Positions 57,043 through 62,740 of a stretch of 62,740 nt of DNA are shown piece by piece (the first letter of the stretch is position 1; the number at the start of each line of letters is the position of its first letter). This DNA comes from an uncultured Cellvibrio sp. (GTDB lineage: Bacteria > Pseudomonadota > Gammaproteobacteria > Pseudomonadales > Cellvibrionaceae). Below the pieces are notes generated by a model. It was given only the letters and a program-made list of their open reading frames with translations. It was not told the DNA's origin and ran no database searches. The stretch spans positions 1 to 62,740 of the forward strand of contig CAMLML010000018.1 of NCBI GenBank assembly GCA_946481095.1, given 5' to 3'. The position numbers were made by a program, and so were the translations under genes.

Positions 57043-57546
57043 ATGAATTTCAAATATCAGCCAAAAAATACAAATGATTCTGAATTGGAGATTACTTCAT
57101 TCATGAATCTGATGATTGTATTGATACCGGTACTGTTGTTGAGCATGACATTTACTCAGATTCGGGTATTGGAAGTGAATTTGCCTCCGTTGACCGGGGG
57201 GGCAACTGCCAGCCCTGATCCACAATCTGAACTTGAAGTGAGAATAGAACATACAGGTTTCAAAGTATTGCTCGACGAACAGGTTGTTCAGGAAATTCCC
57301 TTGAAAGAAAATGAAACGGGAAAACATTATGACTATGCTTATTTGTCTCAGGTGATGCAGTCAATCAAGCAGCAATTAAGTGAAAAGTTGGACATTGTTG
57401 TTATTTCAACTCCGGATGTTGAATATCAAAATCTGGTTTTTACCATGGACGCAGTTAAATCCTACAAAACTGTCGTGGCTGCCAGTGTAGTCGAAATAGA
57501 ATTATTTCCCGAGATTTCGTTGGGTGATACCACTTTGGTGGATTGA
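57043..57546 (+). CDS. TolR/ExbD-family protein lacking the membrane Asp
   Basis: 167 residues. One membrane helix (about 19-38) followed by a periplasmic domain with ExbD/TolR character (VLLDEQVVQEIPL; LVFTMDAVKSYKTVVA). In most TolR/ExbD/MotB proteins the helix begins with a protonatable Asp (P-F/L-I/V-D). Here the corresponding segment is ITSFMNLMIVLIPVLLL, with Asn22 where Asp is expected. It is likely to assemble with the second TolR-like protein encoded next, which keeps an Asp. It overlaps an optional start of that gene by four bases. Confidence 0.88.
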   Translation: MNFKYQPKNTNDSELEITSFMNLMIVLIPVLLLSMTFTQIRVLEVNLPPLTGGATASPDPQSELEVRIEHTGFKVLLDEQVVQEIPLKENETGKHYDYAYLSQVMQSIKQQLSEKLDIVVISTPDVEYQNLVFTMDAVKSYKTVVAASVVEIELFPEISLGDTTLVD

Positions 57547-57563
57547 AAAGAGTTGACAATATT

Positions 57564-58094
57564 ATGATGATTGGATCAACAGTTTTTTACCATAAGAAGA
57601 AAACGCCATCCATGTTTAAATTAAACCTGGTAGCGTTGATGGACATTTTTACCATTCTGGTTTTTTTCCTGTTATTGAATACGGGTGAAAGTCAAAAAAT
57701 TGAAAATGCCAAATTTATTAATTTGCCTGATGCTGCATCAGGAATTGAACCTAGCAATAAATTGTTGATATACATCAACGCAGAGAAAATCTGGTTGGCA
57801 GATAAAGAGATAACAAATGTAGACGACGTGATGGCTGCACCGGATGAATTGATTAAGCCATTAAACAAAGCTTTGTTGGATTACAAATCAGGTATCAAGG
57901 AATTGAGCGAATATGAAAAACGTAATGGATTGAGTGTAACCATAATGGGTGATAAGAAGGTCAGTTATGCATTGCTAAAAAGTATAATGGTGACTTGTCA
58001 GGAAAGTGATTTTCGTGATATTTCGTTAGCAGTAAATCAGGTAGTTTCTGATTTGTCTGGCATGCCATCTGGTCACTTAGAAGGTGGGCAATAA
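57564..58094 (+). CDS. TolR/ExbD-family protein with membrane Asp
   Basis: About 176 residues from ATG 57564; a TTG at 57543 overlapping the previous stop is an alternative start. One membrane helix (LNLVALMDIFTILVFFLLLN) keeps the Asp expected to carry protons (about residue 27). A periplasmic domain follows with MGDKKVSYALLKSIMVTCQ. With the TolQ-like protein and the Asp-less TolR-like protein it would form a mixed proton-motive unit. Confidence 0.88.
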   Translation: MMIGSTVFYHKKKTPSMFKLNLVALMDIFTILVFFLLLNTGESQKIENAKFINLPDAASGIEPSNKLLIYINAEKIWLADKEITNVDDVMAAPDELIKPLNKALLDYKSGIKELSEYEKRNGLSVTIMGDKKVSYALLKSIMVTCQESDFRDISLAVNQVVSDLSGMPSGHLEGGQ

Positions 58095-58095
58095 T

Positions 58096-59088
58096 ATGTC
58101 AACGACCTATCAACCTTTAGCTTTTGAACTGGAACTTCCCTGGAAGTCAGATGAACAGCAGGACGAAAAATTCCAGCGCATTCTACGGCGCATACTGATT
58201 TTATTATTGTTGCTTTTCATTATTGTGCCTTTGCTGAATCTGATAGAGCAGGAATATGTTGAACCTGAACAAGTATTGGTTGAAGCAAAGCTTTTAATAA
58301 AACCCAAACCTAAACCTGTGCCGCCTCCACCCGTGATCACCAAGCCCGTGGAGGTTAGTCCTGTGGTTGAAAAACCGGTTGAGAAACCTGTTGAAAAGCC
58401 GGTGCAAACACCGATGAAGGCACCTGTCGAGCAAAAAGATGACAAGCCTAAAGCTGTCGCAAAAGCGCCCGAGGTGAGTAAAAAAGAGTCGATTGCACGT
58501 GCTCAGGGGTTGTCCGATTTGTCCAAACAGCTGAATTCCCTTCGAGGTAATGTTGATGTTTCCAAACTTAGAAATAAAAATGTTTCTGAAGGAAGCATAG
58601 GTACTTATGCGACCAGTGATACCACAGTGTTAGGGGCTGAAAATGCTGCTCGCAGAAGTGGAGGAATTCAGGTAAATGATGCGGCAATGAAAGGTGATAG
58701 TGTTGCCTTGGCTGCGCACTACTCGACTAATGTTGAGGGCGTTATAGGTGGAGACGCGCTGGAAGGAAGCCAGTTAAGTGAGTTGTCGGGTCAAGCTGGC
58801 AAGCGTGATATGGAGAGTATTCGCCGGACGTTGGAACAGGTAAAAAGTAATGTATACAGCCTGTATCAACAGTCGTTGTTGGATAACCCTGATCTTGCGG
58901 GTAAGTTCACTTTTAAAATTGTCATACAGCCTGATGGAAGTATTTCAGACTTGAGATTGATATCCAGTGAGTTAGGTATTAAAAAGCTGGAATCGGATAT
59001 TCTGGCTCGTATTAAAAGGGTCAATTTTGGTGCAAAAGACGTACTGCCAACAACTGTTGAGTACAAATTCGTATTCCTTCCCAGTTAA
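58096..59088 (+). CDS. TonB-like transducer with AgmX/PglI C-terminal domain
   Basis: 330 residues from ATG 58096 (AAGGTGGG upstream). A basic N-terminal tail (FQRILRRI) precedes one membrane helix (about 36-52), a Pro/Lys/Val-rich spanning region (KPKPKPVPPPP; VEKPVEKPVEKP repeats; about 65-130), and a C-terminal domain (about 240-330) with VYSLYQQSLLDNPDLAGKF and IVIQPDGSISDLRLISSELG. That domain is the AgmX/PglI type found in GltG and GltJ of the Myxococcus gliding machine. It ends the operon. A stem (CCACTGGCAG/CTGCCGGTGG, 59100-59126) follows without a clear T-run. Confidence 0.88.
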   Translation: MSTTYQPLAFELELPWKSDEQQDEKFQRILRRILILLLLLFIIVPLLNLIEQEYVEPEQVLVEAKLLIKPKPKPVPPPPVITKPVEVSPVVEKPVEKPVEKPVQTPMKAPVEQKDDKPKAVAKAPEVSKKESIARAQGLSDLSKQLNSLRGNVDVSKLRNKNVSEGSIGTYATSDTTVLGAENAARRSGGIQVNDAAMKGDSVALAAHYSTNVEGVIGGDALEGSQLSELSGQAGKRDMESIRRTLEQVKSNVYSLYQQSLLDNPDLAGKFTFKIVIQPDGSISDLRLISSELGIKKLESDILARIKRVNFGAKDVLPTTVEYKFVFLPS

Positions 59089-59309
59089 TTTCCCTTCCTC
59101 CACTGGCAGTTGATCGCTGCCGGTGGTGTTAAAAAAACCGACTGAAAACGTTTGCACATATTTAGAGCGTGCCAGTTCACAAATTATTATTTCAGTTTAA
59201 GGGACGAATGAACTTTTGAAACAATTGTGAAATCGTACCTTTTTCCAAAATGGCTTCTCGGCAGAATGACTCACAATCTTTTGATTATGGTCTTGCTTCG
59301 GAGCTGGTT

Positions 59310-62300
59310 ATGTATTCCATACAAAAAGTGTCCTACAGATTTACCTTGATGCTTACCTCATTTGTACTGGTTGCTTGTGGAGGCGGGGGCGGAGGTAGCG
59401 AAAGCAAAGAGGAGACTCTTAATCTAACTAAAGATACTGCCTTCATTTATGTGGCTCGTGATACAGCTCAGGTTGAAGAGAGTATTGCAGTTGCCCGAAT
59501 GACCAAATCCAGTCAAAACACCAGCCTTTTGGAGCTGGGTTCCCCCTATGATTTCAATCCTGGAGCCAAACTTGTATCCCGTTCCAGTCTGGATGCCGAA
59601 GGAATCGATACAGATCTGTTGACCCAATATTTCGGATCTACCGATTTTGATGTGAAGGATGTCAACGTCTCTGCCGATGGTAAAAAAGCAGTTTTTGCTG
59701 CGCACGGCCCCAGTAATCATCCACGCGATTACACTTGGAACATTTACGAATACAGCTTCTCTGACAGAAGTGTGCGCCGTGTTATCACCAGTGACTTTAT
59801 CGCCAATGCTGGCGAAGATACCAATCCCGTTTATGCGCTGGATGGAAGCATAATCTTCTCTTCAAACCGTGCGGCAGGTAACCCCGATAGCCCTGTTGAT
59901 AATATTGTTGATCCTGAACAAGCTGCCAATTGTCGTAAGCTGGATGCAGGCGATAATGTGTCGCTGCTCCATTCGATGAGTGCGCAAGGCGACAATATAC
60001 TGCAACTGACCTATGGCAAAAATCACGATATTAAACCCACTGCCCTTAAGGATGGTCGTATCGCATTTGTGCGCTGGACACATACCGATGATATTGTCGA
60101 AGGTTGTCCGGTGAACTCTGATATTCAGGCCGATGCTCTTGAATCCACATATCCGGTTGGCCTGGACTCACCCCAAAAATGGTCTCAGGATAAGCTTTGC
60201 TCTCTGGCTACAGAAACTGACAAAGGTTTTGTGTTGCCAACCAATCATTACACTCTTTTGACTATTACTTCCGATGGGAAGGATATGGATCAGCTTTACA
60301 AAACAGTAACTGTGGCTGGATCTGACGAAGGCTTTATCGAGGTTGAGCAGATTGTTCAAGGTGAAAATGGTCACTTGGTTGCACTGTTGAAGCATCACTA
60401 CAATTCATTGGCCGGTGGTGACATAGTGGAATTGCAATCACCTGAGCAAGTTGCGGATCAACAGGTATTTGGCAATATCGCCCCCGAATCGCTTGTGGGT
60501 GACATAGCACTTTATCCGGAACAGCATTCTGTTGCTGGTTGGTATAGTGCGTTCTGGCCATATCGTGATGGTTCAGGTCGTTTGTTGGTGAGTTGGTCCC
60601 AATGTGCTACTACCAAAAATGGTGTAAGTCAGTTGTGTCAATCTTCTTCTACCGGTGAAGGTGAGGTTGAAGGACGTTATGGTATCTGGGTATTCGATCA
60701 AAAAACTGATAGTCGTTTGCCGATCGTGCTTGCCAAAAAAGATGTTGTCTACAGTGATCTCGCTGTAGCACAACCCCATGTTGGTGTAGATTTCCCTTTC
60801 GCTCCCTATAATGCGAACTATGTGGACAATCTGGATTCAAATCGTGTGGTTTGTACATACACCAGTTCCAGTTCATATAGCTCCTATAGTTCATACAGTT
60901 CGTATAGCTATAGCTCGGAAAGTTCGTCATACAGTTATAGCTCCAGCTCCAGTAGTTCCTATATATATGTTCCTGCAAGTTCCTACAGTTCAAGTACGAG
61001 TTCTTATAACTCTTACAGTTCTGAGTCTTCCAGTAGCTATTACAGTTCTTATGATTCAAGCTCAAGCTACAGTTCAAGTTCCTATAGTTCCAGTTTGAGT
61101 TCGTCCAACTCAAGCTCTTACTCGTCCAGTAGTTCAAGTTCCTACAGTTCAAGTTCGTCCAGTTCATCCATTTCAAGCTCTTATAGCTCCAGTTCATCCC
61201 GCTCCAGTTCTTCAAGCTCATATAGCTCGTCTGTGAATGCCCGTCCTGTAGCCAATGCAGGTTTGGATCAAGTTGGTAGTATAGGTACACGCGCGACTCT
61301 GGATGGGTCAGGTAGTACGGATGCGGATGGTGATCAACTAACCTATCAATGGACAGTGTTGGATGCAGACGGCAGTGTGCTGACTGATGCCACTTCTGTG
61401 ATGGCTGGCCTGACTCCGACACAACGTGTCAGCTATACCGTTCAGTTGGTTGTAAGTGATGGCAAGTTGACCAGTGCACCTGATACCGCATTGGTTACCG
61501 TTAACAACACTGCACCTGTTGCCAACGCCGGCTCTGATCAATCCGGTAACCCGGGCAACCCAATGCATCTCGATGGTTCGGCCAGTACCGATGCTGACGG
61601 TGATCAATTGACCTACGCATGGAGACTGGTACAAGCTCCTGCAGGTAGTACAGCTGCATTAGCTGATGCAGACAAGGTAAGACCTGTCATTACTCCTGAC
61701 CAATTTGGTTTATATACCCTGGAGTTGGTGGTTAATGATGGATATATTTCAAGTGCTGCTGACACAGTAACCATTGATACACGCAATGCCAAGCCTGTTG
61801 CCAATGCAGGTCCTGATCAGGCTGTAGCAGTAGATGATCTGGTTGTACTCAATGGCAGTGGCAGCTCTGATGCAGATGGCGATACCTTGACGTATTCCTG
61901 GAGCCTCTTGTCCAAACCAAGTGGTAGTTCAGCGACCTTGTCTAATCCTCAACAAGTACTGAGTCAAATCGAGATCGATAAGGCTGGTAGCTATGTGTTG
62001 CAACTGATTGTCAGCGATGGCAAAGAAAATAGTGAGCCTGATACAGTTGTTGTGACCACCAAAAATGTTCGCCCAATTGCAGAAGCGGGTAATACTCAAA
62101 CTGTTGTACTGGGTGAATCTGTGAAGCTGGATGGTTCGGGCAGTTATGATCCTGATGGTGATGCAATCACCTACAGCTGGAGTTTCATGAGTAAACCATC
62201 CGGTTCTACTGCAGTACTGCAAGATACTCTGGGTCAGCGTCCAACCTTTACTGCAGACAAAGTAGGTTCATTCGTTGTCCAATTGATTGTCAGTGATGGT

Positions 62301-62740
62301 TCTTTGAATGCATCCGATACTGTGACAATCAATGTTGAACAACCGGTTTGTAGTGTTGATAGCAGTACCAAACGCAGTGTGCCTGTGATTATCCGCGACT
62401 TCGATAAATCACATCCTGACTTTGAGAAAACACTGGGTGAAGATTTGGGTATAGTCAAAGATACCTTGGGCTCAGATGGTCTGCCTGTCTATGCTCATGG
62501 TAATAACAAGACGTTGACCACAACCGGTCAGGCAAACTTCAACCAATGGTTCCGTGATGTACAAGGTGTGAATATCAAGTTCCCACGCACCATTGAAATG
62601 ACCAGGGCTCAAGGTTCAACAGTTTGGAGTTATGTGAACAGTAGTTTCTTCCCGATTGACGGTCTTGGATTTTGCAATATTAAGAGTCAATCACCCAATC
62701 ATAACAACCACTTCACACAGGAAACCCATTTGGCCTTAGA
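59310..62740 (+). CDS. Lipoprotein with TolB-like propeller, serine/tyrosine linker, PKD repeats and fibro-slime domain (partial)
   Basis: Open to the right edge, 1143 codons seen. ATG 59310 has GGAG six bases upstream; an in-frame ATG 59250 would bury the signal. Lipobox LVAC followed by a Gly run. Residues about 30-510 look like a TolB/PD40-type propeller (VNVSADGKKAVFAA, LDGSIIFSSNRAAG, LKDGRIAFVRWTH). A Ser/Tyr tract spans about 518-642. Four PKD/REJ-like repeats (each starting P-V/I-A-N/E-A-G and containing DADGDxLTYxW) follow to about 1010. The end (VPVIIRDFDKSHPDFE, QANFNQWFRDVQGVN, FFPIDGLGF) matches the fibro-slime domain. Likely surface adhesin. Confidence 0.9.
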   Translation, partial: MYSIQKVSYRFTLMLTSFVLVACGGGGGGSESKEETLNLTKDTAFIYVARDTAQVEESIAVARMTKSSQNTSLLELGSPYDFNPGAKLVSRSSLDAEGIDTDLLTQYFGSTDFDVKDVNVSADGKKAVFAAHGPSNHPRDYTWNIYEYSFSDRSVRRVITSDFIANAGEDTNPVYALDGSIIFSSNRAAGNPDSPVDNIVDPEQAANCRKLDAGDNVSLLHSMSAQGDNILQLTYGKNHDIKPTALKDGRIAFVRWTHTDDIVEGCPVNSDIQADALESTYPVGLDSPQKWSQDKLCSLATETDKGFVLPTNHYTLLTITSDGKDMDQLYKTVTVAGSDEGFIEVEQIVQGENGHLVALLKHHYNSLAGGDIVELQSPEQVADQQVFGNIAPESLVGDIALYPEQHSVAGWYSAFWPYRDGSGRLLVSWSQCATTKNGVSQLCQSSSTGEGEVEGRYGIWVFDQKTDSRLPIVLAKKDVVYSDLAVAQPHVGVDFPFAPYNANYVDNLDSNRVVCTYTSSSSYSSYSSYSSYSYSSESSSYSYSSSSSSSYIYVPASSYSSSTSSYNSYSSESSSSYYSSYDSSSSYSSSSYSSSLSSSNSSSYSSSSSSSYSSSSSSSSISSSYSSSSSRSSSSSSYSSSVNARPVANAGLDQVGSIGTRATLDGSGSTDADGDQLTYQWTVLDADGSVLTDATSVMAGLTPTQRVSYTVQLVVSDGKLTSAPDTALVTVNNTAPVANAGSDQSGNPGNPMHLDGSASTDADGDQLTYAWRLVQAPAGSTAALADADKVRPVITPDQFGLYTLELVVNDGYISSAADTVTIDTRNAKPVANAGPDQAVAVDDLVVLNGSGSSDADGDTLTYSWSLLSKPSGSSATLSNPQQVLSQIEIDKAGSYVLQLIVSDGKENSEPDTVVVTTKNVRPIAEAGNTQTVVLGESVKLDGSGSYDPDGDAITYSWSFMSKPSGSTAVLQDTLGQRPTFTADKVGSFVVQLIVSDGSLNASDTVTINVEQPVCSVDSSTKRSVPVIIRDFDKSHPDFEKTLGEDLGIVKDTLGSDGLPVYAHGNNKTLTTTGQANFNQWFRDVQGVNIKFPRTIEMTRAQGSTVWSYVNSSFFPIDGLGFCNIKSQSPNHNNHFTQETHLAL
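60863..61236 (+). repeat. Serine/tyrosine low-complexity linker-coding tract
   Basis: About 125 codons, mostly AGT/AGC/TCC/TCA-type Ser with periodic Tyr (SSYSSYSSYSSYSYSS) and scattered Glu, Asn and Asp. It lies between the propeller and the first PKD repeat. Polyserine linkers of this kind are characteristic of Cellvibrio and Saccharophagus exported proteins. Length variation by slippage is likely. Confidence 0.85.

Noticed and set aside
55242..59088. Ordinary Tol-Pal operon
   Set aside because: TolB, Pal and YbgF are absent, there are two TolR-like proteins, and the TonB-like protein has an AgmX/PglI C-terminal domain.
59100..59126. Stem CCACTGGCAG/CTGCCGGTGG as a terminator of the trans-envelope operon
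   Set aside because: The stem is real, but the sequence after it is TGTT then an A-run, not a T-run, so I do not call a terminator.
60649..61422. Long minus-strand open frame opposite the serine tract
   Set aside because: It is the complement of a low-complexity Ser/Tyr coding tract (hence its Asn/Tyr/Trp-rich nonsense sequence) inside a clear plus-strand gene.

Overview
The window looks like chromosome from a polysaccharide-degrading gammaproteobacterium of the Cellvibrio/Saccharophagus type. This rests on moderate GC content, a GH26 mannanase next to a GH3 glycosidase, and a lipoprotein with a serine/tyrosine linker, PKD-like repeats and a fibro-slime domain. A conserved housekeeping block also follows the pseudomonad order ptsO-rapZ-ptsN-hpf-rpoN-lptB-lptA-lptC-kdsC-kdsD // mlaC-ibaG-murA-hisG-hisD-algW. 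The genus assignment is inference.

Layout. (a) 1-1341: the 3' end of an RHS protein with an ADP-ribosyltransferase-like toxin tip and its probable immunity gene, followed by a palindromic non-coding element (1362-1568). (b) 1659-2708 (minus): a secreted M23-like protein whose expected first zinc-ligand His is a Glu. (c) 2982-13525: a tight five-gene operon encoding a DUF4132/HEAT giant, a MoxR AAA+ ATPase, a DUF5682 protein, a VWA protein and a SWIM zinc-finger protein. It has the same composition as the poorly understood E. coli yehI/yehL/yehM/yehP/yehQ group and is the first of two candidate uncharacterised systems. (d) 13540-15854 (minus): a TfpX/TfpZ-like pilin accessory protein and a HisC-like aminotransferase whose C-terminus looks like the tail of an IS3-family OrfA.

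(e) 16128-24229 (minus): a membrane protein, darP, the nitrogen-PTS/rpoN cluster, and LPS transport and Kdo genes. (f) 24433-29997 (plus): a small unknown gene, an mlaC without mlaFED or mlaB, ibaG, murA, hisG, a Phd/PIN toxin-antitoxin pair inserted between hisG and hisD, and hisD. hisC is absent from its usual place. (g) 30006-34724: a DegS/AlgW protease and zapG on minus; an alpha/beta hydrolase, zapE, an SMP-30 lactonase and a pentapeptide protein on plus. (h) 34852-38355: GH26 and GH3 enzymes. (i) 38448-41702: a DUF1304 membrane protein, then a BlaI-type repressor, an M56 protease fused to a TonB C-terminal domain, and a separate TonB protein. Three copies of a palindrome, TGCTAA-N4-TTAGCA, lie in front of the repressor. 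(j) 41740-47268: rsmJ, hemN with an ANR/FNR-type box, a 2OG-Fe(II) oxygenase, and an ATP-grasp/alpha-E pair.

(k) 47478-62740: the second candidate system. It comprises three small predicted outer-membrane barrels (one carrying an SH3 domain) and an operon with a coiled-coil secreted protein, three TPR proteins (two of them lipoproteins), a small secreted protein, one TolQ-like and two TolR-like proteins, and a TonB-like AgmX/PglI-domain protein. Next to it is the large PKD/fibro-slime lipoprotein, which runs off the right edge. The parts list resembles the Myxococcus AglRQS-Glt trans-envelope motor. One TolR-like protein has Asn where the proton-carrying Asp is expected; the other keeps the Asp. 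I saw no rRNA, tRNA, CRISPR array or intact insertion sequence.
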